From Pithys albifrons albifrons (lineage: Eukaryota; Chordata; Aves; Passeriformes; Thamnophilidae): 64,000 nucleotides of DNA. The stretch spans positions 66,204,299-66,268,298 of the forward strand of contig NC_092461.1 of the NCBI RefSeq assembly GCF_047495875.1. The letters run 5' to 3'. The notes below the pieces were generated by a model. It was not told the DNA's origin, did not search any database, and saw nothing but the letters and a program-made list of their open reading frames with translations. Shown in pieces: positions 13,710 to 26,460 of this stretch; position 1 is the stretch's first letter; each line of letters begins with the position of its first letter. The translations under genes and the position numbers were made by a program.

Positions 13710-15009
13710 AACATCAGCAGATACACCCAGGTATTAAATGAACCAAAGGTCACAGTGGCAATTTTAGTGCCTAGAACAAGAAGTTGCTGGTTGGGGCTGG
13801 AACAGCCAGGCACCCATTGTGAAACTAATTACAATAAAGCTAATACAGTCTTTTAAATAAATAACTCTTTATGTCCCAAGGAATAAAAGAGAAACGACCT
13901 CATCTTTCAATCTCTGACTTTTCATCAGCCCCCTTGGGCAGAACTGGATCCTCACTCTGACCTTCTGCAGATGCCCATGGACATGCCTGACACTGTCTGA
14001 GGGCAGGGTTTAGCCTCTAGTGGACTTCAAGCAAAGTTATGTGCTTGCAGATAAAATTCAGACTTGCACAGAGGCCTAGAAACTTACAGAAAACATATGC
14101 CCCCGGGAGAATGGAGTGGTCTGAAAACTTTGTATACGCTCTTCAGAAGATGCAACCTGATAACATGGTCTTTGAAGGTGGGGTGGCATTCAGGAAAATG
14201 TCCTTGTGCTTGAAAATCATTTTCCCTTTGGAAGGTTCAGTGTGGAGGAGTGGTGGGTGCTCAAAGCATGCCATGACTCCTCTACACTGCTGCAGTACCA
14301 GGTATGTGTCCCTCAGGACTTCAGTAATGTGTGTGGGTGGTGCAAGCAGCCATCTGCAGTCCTGCCTCCTCTCTTTACCACATTCTGCCCTGCACAAGGC
14401 AACACTTCCTCACTGACGGCACAGATAAAGAAAATTATCATCAGAAAATGAAATTCCTCAGGCTTCAGATGCATGCGCAAAAGAATCATTAATCAGCTGT
14501 GTGAAGGAAGGATGGATACTCTGGTGAACTATAGGCATATGTGTAATTTGAAGGTGCGGTGAAACCTCATAGATACCGTTAATTAGAAGTGCAGCCGTTC
14601 TCTGAACTTTGAGGTCCTTTTTCATTTAACTTCATGAAACCCACTTGGCATGTGGCTCACTGATCAGAGTACTTGCCATTCTGATGATTACACCAGGCCC
14701 TCAGTATTTCCACAGATGTTCTCTAGGAACAAGTCTGGGAAACTACAGGGGAGTTGTTTCACAGATATGGACAAATCCTTAAAGATAATTCACTAGAACT
14801 GGGGACGCACCCATCTTTCAATAGGATAAAACTAAATACAGAGCCAAATGTCTCTAAAACAATTTCATCCTTTTCAGAAGTTCATCCTCAGCTGTTATCA
14901 ACTGAGAGAATTGCACCATTTTGCAAAGAGGCACCTCAGACCCAGCTTGGTATCTGACTGAAAGATTGCAACATATTAGGAACAAGTCAGAGAATCAGAG
15001 ATAAATTCC

Positions 15010-15060
15010 TCTCACTGCAAGTGGTGTAAACCTGGAGTAATACCACTGATGTTAGCTGAG
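15010..15060 (-). repeat. Ancient interspersed repeat fragment
   Basis: The phrase GGTGTAAACCTGGAGTAATA followed by CCACTGATG matches, as reverse complement, the same phrase at 42050-42125. Phrases of this kind recur in reptile and bird genomes as very old interspersed repeats. I cannot name the family. Confidence 0.35.
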
Positions 15061-18000
15061 TAGCACACATTGCCACTATTGTGCTTTAAAGAGCTTGATA
15101 TTTGATCTCATTCTTTTTCATAAATTCACCTTAGAAGCCACTCAGGCATAGTCAGTTCTTTTGTCTTTGCTATGCTGCTACTGTTGTAATTAATCTTTTT
15201 CCAACCACCCTACTGGCAATTTCCCTAATGCACACATCCTCCCTCTCTCTCCCTCCCTCGCTCTCTATCTTTCTCCTCCAATTCCTCTCTGCTGTGCACT
15301 TCCTCCCTCTCCAGCCTTTTGGGAACACATCATCTTTTCAGTTAGCCTGTGAGCCAGATTGTCTTTAAACTCCTCTTATACAGGCACAGAAGTCTTTTAC
15401 TCAGATGTATCTGTGTCCTGAATATGGGCTTGGTTATTGAAATGGTGATATAAATTAAACCTAGGCTTCCCATTAACATTTGTACTAATCTAGCCACTTG
15501 ACAGTGTGGGTGTAAGTAAAATCTTATTAACACTTTTCAACTTCTGATGAGAGTGGTACCTGTTATTATTTTAAATAATCCATAATTTTTCTCTCCAAAA
15601 ATTCTTCTAGAAAATAACTCACTTTGAGTCATGTGAAGTATTTGATACTACAAATCATTCATTAATACATTTTTAGCTATCAAACTGAAGTTTATTTCAA
15701 AGCAAAATATTTTCAAGCAAGTAAAATCAAGGTGGGCTTTTTTTCTAGAAAATACTGAATGAAAATTCTGACCAGTATAACAAAATCAGCATCTCAAATG
15801 TATTTTTAGTTAAGACCAATGGGCAAATTCAATTGAAAAAACATCTTCTAAATATTCTCCTCAAGAGCTAGGGGGAAACAGTCCTTCAGTTCAGGGTTGG
15901 TTTATCTTGTGCTGTAGGCCAAGCAAGGTCTGGAGGCTTTTGCCTGGGCTGCTGGGTCAGTGAACTCCTGTGAGGGAAGTGAGAGTGGCCAGGCAACTCC
16001 TGCTCACCCATGTCTTCAGCTCCCACAGGTGCTGTAGTCTGGGGGACTCATCTACCATTTGTCCTTACCTGTCAAACCTTTTGCTTTTATTAAAATTAGG
16101 CTTTCCTGTATAACAATGACACGGATGTCTGTGGTTGTACAACCCACCAGGTTACACTATCTACTGATTATGTGATTCTTCACAAAAGGAAAAAGGCAAG
16201 AAGTGTAAACTAAAACTTTTAATAAACTCTCATAATAATAATAGTGAATAGACAGATTGATATGTGTACTACAGCACTTCCCCAAATTGCTTTTTTTTTC
16301 CCTTAGCATGCAACACCCTTGCTGCCTGACACAACTTCTCTGATTGCCTCTATCATGCCTGTAAACTATCTAAATCCTTCTTTTCCTGGAGGAAGCATCC
16401 CATCCCCTTTTCATCCATGTGTCATGCCACGCAGTGCATGCCCTAATAGTACAAATAACATTAGAGACACTCAGGTGGAAATGTACAGGCAGCACATCTG
16501 ATCCACACAGGTGTACATCCCCTGGATGCTGGGGTGAGTGCAACAACTTTTACTCAAATTCTCCTTCATCCAGTTCCATCTTCAGAAGCCAATAAAAAAT
16601 GTGGTCACTGGGTCACTTGGATAGCAGGGAGGCAGACACTCCATTGCTATTCATGTTACTGTGAGATGATATTGTTCTTCATGACCAGACAAGTTAACTC
16701 CAGAATGTCTTACACCTTGCCTTCTGTAACTAATGGGTACACCCCACATGGGTATTGATGGTTGTCCCAAAACTGGATAACAGCCAAGTAGTGTTTTCTT
16801 AACTTTCAGTTCTCACATGCAGAGGCAGACAATGAACATATTCATGTCACTGATGTTCCCAGCACAATTTGGGTCTTTTATTTCTTCAGTGGTAAATATG
16901 ATCTTGGTGGGGAAAGAAGCAATAATAGACCTCATGCTCTTCTCTTAGCACACCACTGACGTCTGGTTTGACAATGATAGTCCAGCCAGCAACAGATTTG
17001 GAGTAGTGTGGCATACACTGCAGAGGATGATGGAAATCTGCCTCAGGACTTCCTGGGGATGTCAGGTCTGAAGCACCCTTGCACTGAACTCCTTCCACAG
17101 TTTCTTGGAGGTCCTGTCCCTCCCAGATCCATAGGACAGGCCTTTTTGAGACATTTTGTCCTTGTGCTTCTCTTCTGCTGTCGGTGGTTGGTACATAAGG
17201 ACTCTCCGAAACCCTCATGGCTGCAGACAGATGTCTCCAAGAGGTCTGCATGATCCACTCACCAGCATCTGAAATCACCCTCTGAACGTCGCCAGAAAGC
17301 TCTGTAACATGTCCCATGCTGCCTTTCCATCTCCAGCCTCACACCAGCTTCAGCCTCCCCACCTCATACCATGCTGGGTCTGCTGATGACAGAGTGATGG
17401 GATGAGGTGTCTTTCCCGTAGGGTAAGCACAGCCTGCATTTGCTCAGCAGTTCCACACAGAGGAACAGGCAGTCACCAATAGGTCTACAGTATGAAAGGG
17501 TTCAAAGGTCTGCATCGGCTTTCCAAAAGTCGAAGTATTGGGACAGCATGGCCATCACTTTAAATGAGTTATAACTCAAGAGAAGTATAGCAGGGTGGGC
17601 ACATGCAAGAAAGCTTAAATGTTCAGATCCTGGTAAACCCTGTGGTAAAGTGTCATTGATGCTTTCCCTGCCTTCTATTTGCCTCTTTCCTCCTTTCCTC
17701 ATTTCACTAATTTACTGGTTGTGTCCCTCTTTTCAAATTAATTTATGCAAAATGTCGACTTGTTACACTGAATAGATTTTTTTTCTGAGCCTTTCAGGGA
17801 GATGCAGAGACTGACTTCATTCAGATTGTTCAACAATCTTATCCATAACCTCTTCCTAACAGGTGTTCAACACATCCCAACAGGATACATTTATCCCGAA
17901 GCTTCCTGGCTGCTTTAAACAAAACCTCATATTCCCTCTGCCTTCCCTTTCTCCTTCCTTTGATCCATCCCTTTTTAAGCTTTGTTTGTGCTATTAATAA

Positions 18001-18604
18001 TCGAGAGTTCAGCGCTGTCAGCACATTCAACACGGCAGAGAACAAAGGGCAGAAAACAGCCCCACCCAAAATGAGTTTACAGGCTAATGAAGGCAAACAA
18101 AACCCTCCACTTGACTGGCTGAACAGGGTGGCAGGCTGAATGGTAACTCCCGCGCTGGCAGCGGGCGGGGGAGTGTGGAGGGGCTGTCCTTCAAAAGCCA
18201 CATTTTTAAGTGGACGAGAGCCTGCTTATTCACAAAAAGGAAAGAGTTTAAGGGGAAAGCTCCTGAAAGTGAAAATGAAAGCCTGATGAAGCAATTTTTG
18301 GGCAAAGGATGCCAGACAGATGGAGATAGGGAGATGGGTGGGTGCAGAATGTAAGTGAGGAGAGATATGCGGCTTAAATAGCTAATCAGTAAGAGGGCAA
18401 AGGCACCCAGACACCCTGCGAAGACACTCTCATAAAGAACCAGGGACAGATGGAGCCAGGGCTGTGCAGAGCCTTTGAAGGAGCAGATAAGCAGGTTGAA
18501 TTTAATGGGGGAATGTGAGAGGTTGTAATTGAAGAGCTCAGGACACTGAGGATCATTAAGAATTTGCAAGGAGAATTGAGAACTGCATGAGGAGCTTGGA
18601 AAAT

Positions 18605-18725
18605 CTCGGTATTTCAAGGTTTTAAGGACAAGTTAGATAAACATCTGTTGAGAATGTTGTAGCTGTGGCTGATCCTGCCCTGGGGCAAGCGATGGGCTCG
18701 GTGACCTCTTGAGCTCCCTTCCCTT
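18605..18725 (+). mobile_element. Degraded CR1-type 3' end
   Basis: The order of phrases is that of a reptile/bird CR1 3' end: TTTCAAGGTTTTAAGGACAA, then GTTAGATAAACATCTGTTGA, then a diverged middle, then GGGCTCGGTGACCTCTTGAG with CTCCCTTCC. The ATTCTATG-type terminal repeats are lost. It covers only the 3' untranslated end, so no coding potential remains. The minus-strand open frames over it (18622-18845) are shadows. Confidence 0.65.
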
Positions 18726-21155
18726 TTTTATGTGGGTGTGGTAGACCAGGAAGACAATTTGCCAGATGGTAAACACATTTTTGCCCAGATTGAAGCTGAA
18801 TAAGGAGTAGTGATTTGAGGGATGAGGGGGTCCAAGGCTGCACAACTATGCAAAGGTATCACATGAAAGCAGAAAAGGTGGAGAAAGAATTAGGTTACTG
18901 CACAGTCTTTTCTGCTGAGCGTCAGCCAAGTGTATCAATCAGAGGGGAATGAAAGAAAGAGGAGAGGAAAAATGGGTCAAAGATTGGCAGTGTAAATTCA
19001 GTAGTGTTCGATATGATGAAACTGTTCCAATGAAAACTATTGTATCATTGAATGCCACTGTGTATTCACTCACAAGGCCATAAGTAAGTCTTTCCCAGAC
19101 TAGATATAATAAAGATCTTCATGTCTCTACTCTAAACAGACAATAACCAGGGGGGTCAGCAGAAGCAAGGAGAAGTACTCTACTCCAGCTAGTCTGCAGG
19201 TGAAGTAGAAAGAAAAGAAGAGTCAGTGGCAAAACAAAGGAATTGGGTATTGGAACACACACAGAGAAGACACTGAGATGGCAGCAAGAAAGGGTTTTAA
19301 GTAGGGAAGAAAAAGATAAGACTTTCTAATAGGAAGACCCTCTTTAATGGCAAGACCAACTGTACTAAAGTGAGCTGAATGAAACTTTTGGTTTAAAAGA
19401 CAATTCAGTGTTGCAGAGAAAATATTTTCTATATTCTTTAATGGCTCTGAGGGAACCTCAAAGACTGCATCCAGAGTGAGGAGGGAATTGAGGTAGTGGA
19501 GAGGCAGGAAGGCTTTATGGTTTTATTAACCTTACCTAGATTCACATGCTTCCTGTATTATTTAGAAAAGATATGCCAAGTTTTAGACTCTCTAGCAAAC
19601 TGTGTGCATGCATACACAGAGATGTTTTTTACCTGCTTCTATCATGTGTCCTTGAAGAAACAAAACATAAAACAAATGAAAATTGATATTCCTTTAGTGG
19701 GATAACAACTACTGAGAAGAATAGGGCAGACAAAGTACCAGTTCAAGAGCTAGACTTTTAGACTGAGGATTCCTCCCTGGTGTCAGGTATGAGGTTTGCT
19801 TCTGAAATGCAGGGTAGATGCTCAAAGCCAGGAACAGAGTTTTCAATACTGGGTCTCCAGAGTCTGGGCACTATTGTAACTATCTGGAGGAAGTTCAGTC
19901 ATGTCACTTTGCCAAGAAGCCTGGGCAACTTATATCAGTAATGGAGAAGGAGGGAAAATAAAAGCAAAAAATAGAATACAGTCAATATAAAGCTGAGTTG
20001 GACTTGATGAGTTCGTCATAGCAATGCCAGAGAAATGGAAGAAGACTAGAAACAGAATGGCTAAGCAGTGGGTCAAGGACAAGGAGATGGCCATGTGAGC
20101 TATCAGCAAGGACAGGGAAATGGGTTGCCAAGGGATTACCAAGGGACGAATACAAGAACAGGCTGAAGATAGAGCCAAAATAACTAAGAGTCACTGAATG
20201 AATGGTCATAAAGGGAAGGCTGAGTAGTGGGGAAGCACACTCAAAGATATCTGAGGTAAAAATTATCAATGAGAAATTTATTAACTGAGTTATCATCAGT
20301 GACTCAGTAGTTACAGATAGACTGGGAAAGATGAAAATAGCAAGAATTTGTGGCAGCAGCCAGAAAAGGTCATGTTGACCTCGACAAACACCTTGTTAAT
20401 GAATGAAGATGCCATATTTCAGTTCCATTACAGAGTACTGGATGGAAGATTCGAGGGAAGTCAAGAACTGGCAGTAGGAGGCACTTTCACAAAGTCAAAG
20501 ATAGCTAGAAGTTGCTGAGAAAGACAAAGTCAAGATTAGATCTTAAAAGAGGAAATGAGTGATGGGTCAGATGACAGAGGGAAAAGAAATTTAAATGTTG
20601 GGAAAGTAAAGTATCTGTGATTGGAAGATACAGATGAACTCAACACTTTCAAGTCTATGTTCATGCCTATGTGTGCTACCTTTTAGCATTTCTAAAACTG
20701 AAAACATTCTAAGTTGTCGCAACCTATAGAGGCTAGTGAACTAATGACAAGGGAACTCAGGGCTGTCAGTACTGAAAAGAGGCTCCTGGCCCAACCAGCC
20801 AGTCACAGCAGACCTCTGCTGCTAGAGCACAAGTACATTTAGGTGCTCAGTCTCCATATTCCACCTGCAAAACTTCTGTCAAATATCCAAAGTCCATCCA
20901 GAGTGGCTTTGAAACTGCACAAGAATTATGTCTCTGCTTCTATATCAGTATCTTTTATTACACAGTAAGAAAGGATCACAACTTTAAGACAGTGACTCAC
21001 CACCCATACCTGGATGTTATTTCAGCTAGTTTCTCTGTCTCCATTTTGCCCAGCAGTAGGTATAATACAGTGCTAATTTCATATAGGAACTCTCATACAG
21101 AGCTAAAAATCACAGATCTCACTCTTCCATGCAGAAACAGCAAATTTGCTATCCT

Positions 21156-21215
21156 CTGTGTGTATGTGTGTATATATGTGCATACATATATATATACACA
21201 TATATATATGCATGA
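21156..21215. repeat. Mixed TG/TA/CA microsatellite
   Basis: Alternating purine-pyrimidine sequence made of TGTG, TATA and ACAT groups over about 60 bases. It lies directly before a TAAT-rich block. Confidence 0.85.
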
Positions 21216-21224
21216 ATCATAAAT

Positions 21225-21300
21225 GATCTATCATCATTAATTCATTAGATATTCATTGTAATTACCCTGCTTGTGATGAATTAATCTGGTATTAATTTAG
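21225..21300. promoter_or_regulatory. TAAT-rich block, candidate regulatory element
   Basis: Within about 75 bases there are several homeodomain-type cores: ATTAATTCATTAG (21237-21248 region), TGTAATTAC (about 21258-21265), GATGAATTAATC (about 21276-21286) and ATTAATT (about 21291-21297). Dense ATTA/TAAT cores of this kind are typical of conserved developmental enhancers in bird gene deserts. They also arise in plain AT-rich DNA, so this is inference. Confidence 0.25.
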
Positions 21301-23894
21301 ATGTCACATGTACAGTACTTTTGCAAGGATTGCCATATGATTCAACCTTAATTAATCTATCTCTAAAGCAAAATGCTAACAATCAATTCACATTACTGGG
21401 ATGCTTAGGCTGTTGGCAGGGGCATGTTTATTATGATTCTTATTATTTATGGACACAAGGAAGAAGACATTACAATATTTTCAATCATCTGTATGTTCTA
21501 TGCAGTAAGATATTTTAATCCCAACAGTTATATATATCTGTGTGGCTTACTTAAATGATTTGTCTAATTGATTTGTGAATGTCCTTATCTTTAAAGATGT
21601 CACCTTGTATTTACAATCATTGACAGGTCATTATCCATAAAGATCTCTCAACTAATTTTTTTCTTCAGCCATAAATTCTATTACTTATCCACTCTACACC
21701 AAATCTCTTTTCACTCTCTTATGCTCCTTTTGGGGGCTGGAGGAATTTATAAGGACATATCAAAGGTTTAAAAACAATCCATGAGACATTTGTATTTCAG
21801 AATGGGACTTATGTAAATAATGAAGTGACACTCAATTTAGAGAAGGCTTTATTACTAAAGAAGGAAATCTTATTTCAATCACATCTCAATTCACTTAACT
21901 CCAGTTCAGTTTCCCCAGTGCTGTAGTAAGAACACCAAGTGTAAACATTGATTATTTAAGATATATAGAAGCATCAAATAAGAACAAGCAATATTTCTGT
22001 GTAAATGCACCTCATCCTTCACCATAAGAAAGCACAAAATCTATCCAACTGGAAGCACTTTTAGAATAGGCAAGAACTATGAACTCTATTTAAATTAAAT
22101 GTAAATAACTAAAACCGAAGTAAAACTGCAATACATAAGGAATGTACTGCAGGAAACAATGAGATATGGAATTTCTGAAATGTATAGACTTCCATACGAT
22201 TTTAGATAAATCATCATTCCTTGTAGCCCTCTAGGTACTTCAATTTCCAAATCCTGGGAATTGTATATTTATTCCTGCTGAGTTCATTTTTCCCAAGTTT
22301 TGTTTTCATTTTCCTCTGATGCAATGTTGCATTTTGTGTAGAGGCTGTGAATAGCTTATTGCAAAATAGAGGATTAATATTAATGCACTCTCTTAACAGC
22401 TTTTATCAGGAATACAGTGTGAGCCTCCTTGAAAAATTTTTTTTGTCCTTTTCTTGGGATATGACAGTATGATGTATATGATCTATCATGCTCATTTCCT
22501 TCACGCATTCTTAGCCCTACTGGAGCAGCCTCAGAGTGATGGTAATCTTATGAAAACTCAAAATGATTTGTTTATTACTGAAGGTTTATTTAAGGCTGTC
22601 ACCATGACCTATATCCATTAGTAACCTCAAGAATTCTTAAAGGGACACAGGTCCCATTACCTGCTATTTTCAGCTGTGCTCCATGATAGCAGAAAGCTAG
22701 AGCTGTTGCTTCTAAGAGCTTTTGATAAATTATATTGCTATCCTTCCCTCCCCATCAACCTTCTATATTCTATAGATCTCTTGCTTGAAAAAATGTTCAA
22801 TCCCTCCCATATCACTCAAGCAGCACATATAACGGCACTGAAAGAAGGGAAATGAGGTAGCTACATCCATGTATTCCAGTGTATTGGCTTTCAGTAATTT
22901 CACTCTACAAGCAAATTGTTCTGAATAAAGAAAAGCAAGTGCCCAGACTGACTCAGAGGACACAATGACCTAACTCAGCACCAAAGTCCACTACCTACGT
23001 GGCCTTTGCATTTACAAGTTTACACCCTAACTCCCTTAGCAACAAGTCACCTAAGGTCACCTTTTTTCCAAGACTTCACTGCCACAAGAAAAGTTCCTAT
23101 CTTGCCTCCCTTAGTTGGTCTGCAGGGCTCAGAGCATGGTCACAAAATGGTTTTGTGCAGCAAAGATGGAAGAGAAAATGACACAGTTCCTTGCCATCTC
23201 TCGGCTTCCCTTTTAGTACCCTAATTGTCATAAAGAAAGTATAAATATTTTGTCACACTGTTTTGAAGAATTACATTCCATTTTCCCAGATGAAACCCTA
23301 AGTTATGATCCCTCACCACTGCAGCCAGTCCTGTCAAAGACACTACACTTTGCATTTCACTTACTTTCAGGGCTATATCCTGACTAACTGCTACATGATC
23401 CTTTTGGCATACCTTTAGGCTGAATGACTGTTTCAATTCATGACATCTGAGGTGCAAGTAAGGCAACAGCTTTAGGTTTTGGCAGAAAAGGGCAGGCACT
23501 AACCCCTGAGAGGACCTGGGGCCATGAGTTCTGGGCAGTGAGGGGTGGCCATCCCCTATATGAGTACAGTCAGTAGCTATTTGGGATCTTCTCTGAGGAT
23601 GTATATGGATGGGCCTGTCTCATAACATATTACAGCTATATCACATGTAACTGTATTACAACAAAAGGATGCAGCTGCCACCTGCCCTGTGATGACTATT
23701 TACACAACTGAGGAAGTAACACACTTGGATTTAGGCTCTTTTCATCATGAGATGCATTAAACCCACATCCCAAGAAAAAACCCTGTCTACCAGATTGTGA
23801 CAAGACAGTGTCTATCTTAAGCCTGCAGCACAGAAATAGCAGGGTATTCTCCTTGCACTCAGAGAGTTGTTATGTTTCCAGAAAGAAACTTCAG

Positions 23895-24610
23895 TTATAG
23901 AGTCACAGCATTAGAGGATGACTCAGAAGAAGCCCTCAGGAAATCTCTCAACTCATCTATGAGACCTCAGGAAGACTCTCATCTCAGTTACAAGATCAGA
24001 ATAGGCTGGCCATTGCCTTGTCTTGTCTGTTTTTTTGACCCTTCAAAGGTGAAGTTTACAGCCTCTGAACAACCTGTTTCACTGCTTGACTCTCATCATG
24101 GGGGAAAAGGTCTTTCTTATACACACCTGAGTGGTCTGAAACCAGATGTGGTATTCCAGGTGCCACCAAAGGAGTGCAGAGCAAAGGGGGATAATCACTC
24201 CCCTCTCTGTACTGGCCATACTGCTGCTAATATAGTCCAGGACACCAGCAGCCTTCTTTGCTGCTTGGAGCACACTGCAGTCTCAGTTTCACATTTGGCT
24301 TGCTGTCTGTCACAGCTCTCCAGCCCTTTTCAACATAGCTGCTCCCCAGCTGGAGCATCCAAAGCCTGTATCACTGCAAGGTGATCCAGGTGCAGAATTT
24401 GGTGTTTGTCCTCATAGAATTTCATAAGGCTCCTGTTGGTCCATTCCTTCAGCCTGTCTATGTCCCCCTGACTGGTGACACCTCCCTCACGCAGATCAGT
24501 GAGTCCCCATTCCCACCCCAACTCCCTGCCCCTCTATTTTGTTGTAATTTGAAAATGTGACAAGTACATACTGTCATCTCCTCCAGGTCATTGATAAAGA
24601 TGTTAGTTAT
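23895..24610 (-). mobile_element. CR1 LINE fragment, reverse-transcriptase C-terminal part and 3' UTR
   Basis: Read on the minus strand this is a 5'-truncated CR1. Residues encoded at 24521-24330 include GDIDRLKEWTNRSLMKF then ILHLDH, matching the CR1 segment usually reading D-L-D-R/K-L-x-x-W-A-x-x-x-x-M-K-F-N, then V-L-H-L/F-G. The segment 24273-24079 includes AAKKAAGVLDYI and GVIIPLCSALLWWHLEY, matching the conserved AKKANGIL and PLYSALVRPHLEY blocks. The remaining part, 24115-23895, matches the CR1 3' UTR down to a tail resembling the ATAGAGTCACAGCAT form. About 300 bases expected between the HLEY block and the UTR appear to be deleted near 24115-24130. The frame is broken and the element is inactive. 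It abuts a plus-strand CR1 at 24630. Confidence 0.9.
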
Positions 24611-24629
24611 TGTCCTTGAAAATGTATAA

Positions 24630-24752
24630 AAAACATGTAGATGTGGTGCTTAGGAGCATGGTTTAGTGGTGGACTTGACCATACTGGGCTAATGGTTGGG
24701 CTTGAGGATCTCAGAAGTCTTTTCTAACATTAATGATTCTAAGATTCTGTAA
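24630..24752 (+). mobile_element. CR1 3' end, plus strand
   Basis: A short 5'-truncated CR1 tail. It has the avian phrases CATGGTTTAGTGGTGGACTT, GGGCTAATGGTTGGGCTTGA, GATCTCAGAAGTCTTTTC and the terminal AATGATTCTAAGATTCTGTA, which is a diverged form of the ATTCTATG repeat that ends CR1 elements. Only the 3' UTR is present. Its 5' end lies about 20 bases from the 5' end of the minus-strand CR1, so the two copies sit head to head. Confidence 0.9.
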
Positions 24753-26219
24753 GTCCCAGTCCCCTATTATTCTTCACTTGTTACCAGCCTCCAGGTAACA
24801 TACAATCCATTAGCCTTCACCTTCAGAGCCCGAGCATCCAACCCAGTTGAGTGCTACAACCACTCAGTGGTTTGTGTTCCCACCAGTGTTGCATATGCAT
24901 CTGCACAGTGACTCAACTTCTTAAGACAGAACAGAAAACTGGAAAGTGCTGTCACACCAGGAATGCCATGGTGTGATATTTATTATGTCCTTCTAATCAC
25001 CAGTCCTCATAAAACTGATGAGAACTTTCTTGCCATGCCCTTGTTGTAGGAAATTATGTAAAAGATGGCACCACCAAAGCTAGTTGTAGTCTTAGGCATA
25101 GTTCTCCATAAATGACTCTTAAATGTAATGCACAGACCCATCAGCATGAAATCTGTACCAGGCTGAAGTCTCATGCTTTAATAAGGTGGTCATCTGCCCT
25201 GAATAAACATTTCTGAACACGTGGGGAAACCAGAAACCTTCCAAGCTAAGGTTAGGCAAAATGTACTGGCATTTTCCATAGACTCACACCTACATCTTCC
25301 TCTTAAGCATGCTATTTTTTTATTTCCAATTCTCAGGCACCTAATTGTTCTGCACTAGGTAAGGGAATCTGTTATCTAACCTGGATTATGAATTCCCCAA
25401 GATGATAGCCCATAAAAGAGCAGAGGTTTACTGTATGAGTTCACCTTGTGAATGTAGTTCAAAATTATAGGGTTTACCTCCATAATCCAGACTGCCTCAA
25501 TTAGCACATATGCTTTTCCTGCCTGGCTAAATCAACGTATTCCCCTCAGTGATCTCATCTCCTCCTACAATGCCTTTTCCATCTGAAATCTCACAGTTTA
25601 TTTTACCTTATCCATTGACCAGGCTATGTTGAGCTCTCAGTAAAATCTGATGAGGAATGAAAGAAGTGCTATTATATTATAATTAACTTTTTAGCCTGGG
25701 AGAAAACAATAACCACCTTCTCCTGTCTTCTTGTAGAGTGAGAAAAAAAGTTGTTGCCCTCTTGAAACCTGACATCACACAATGTAACTCTTTACCTTTG
25801 AGTCCTGGTGAAAGAGTTGAGATCACAGTCTTGAATCATCCCTTTTCTTGGTTTGTGAGCTTGTATGTCACATACAAGACAGGCGTGAACAGGCGGTGAC
25901 ATAAAGTCAATCCCTAGAGTCAAGAGGCTGGATCAGTTCAAGTTTGTAGCTGTTAAGATGCACACAAGTAAAGTAGTGAGACACGTAAAAATACAATGAA
26001 TAAAACCTCTTCTGAGACCCAGACGATGACTGAAAGCTACAGATGAAATTCATAGTCCTGTACATCCACACAGGCTTCAAATTATTTAGAAAGTGTCCTG
26101 AATACCTAGACTTGGTGACATTAGGCAGGAGGAAAGAAGTTCTCTACGACAATCTCTGGTAACAGAATTTGAAAACCTATTTTATATAAAACAGGACTAG
26201 AATAAACTCAGCAGAAGAC
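24753..26219. other. Unique sequence between CR1 copies
   Basis: I see no gene, no simple repeat and no recognisable element here. The stretch has ordinary AT-rich composition. Confidence 0.55.
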
Positions 26220-26460
26220 CTCATGTGCAAGGAGCCTTAATGGCTCTGAACTGAGAACTAGAGAAAATGACCTTAAACAGAGACAGGGGAGATACAGATT
26301 AGATATTAGAAAAAAATTTTCACTACTAGGGTGGTCAGACAGTGCAATAGGTTGCCCAGGGAGGCAACATACAGGTTCACGTAATGACTGTGCTTATAAG
26401 GGGCATCGATACAGTATATAATTGAAACTAGTCCCTACAAATGTTTAAATGTGCCAATGA
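26220..26460 (+). mobile_element. Degraded CR1 3' region, plus strand
   Basis: The middle of the stretch follows the CR1 3' region: GATTAGATATTAGAAAAAAA, TTTTCACTACTAGGGTGGTC, GACAGTGCAATAGGTTGCCC and AGGGAGG. Past about 26365 the match fades, and the terminal ATTCTATG repeats are not seen. The copy is more diverged than the one at 62705. Confidence 0.8.

Larger units (their letters stand above)
10091..18604. other. Unique sequence with A-rich tracts, no gene seen
   Basis: The first 250 bases may still belong to the LINE relic. Beyond that I see A-rich tracts at 12338-12366 and 13666-13709, a short AT run near 12920, a CT-rich stretch at 15240-15285, and one ancient repeat piece at 15010-15060. 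The longest frame not explained by base composition is 143 codons on the minus strand at 16886-17317, which I cannot assign. The minus-strand frames at 17839-18617 lie in purine-rich DNA that lacks stops on the opposite strand. Confidence 0.5.
18726..23894. other. Unique sequence, AT-rich, no gene seen
   Basis: No gene or interspersed repeat was recognised here. The stretch contains a TG/TA alternating microsatellite at 21156-21212 followed by a TAAT-rich block, reported separately. Short open frames such as those at 19930-20296 run on both strands and look like chance. Confidence 0.55.

Noticed and set aside
18084..18617. Minus-strand frame of 177 codons
   Set aside because: Lies opposite purine-rich DNA that lacks stops on the complement; composition is Ser-Leu-Pro-rich with no family resemblance.
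23872..24384. Plus-strand frame of 170 codons
   Set aside because: It is antisense to the CR1 fragment at 23895-24610.
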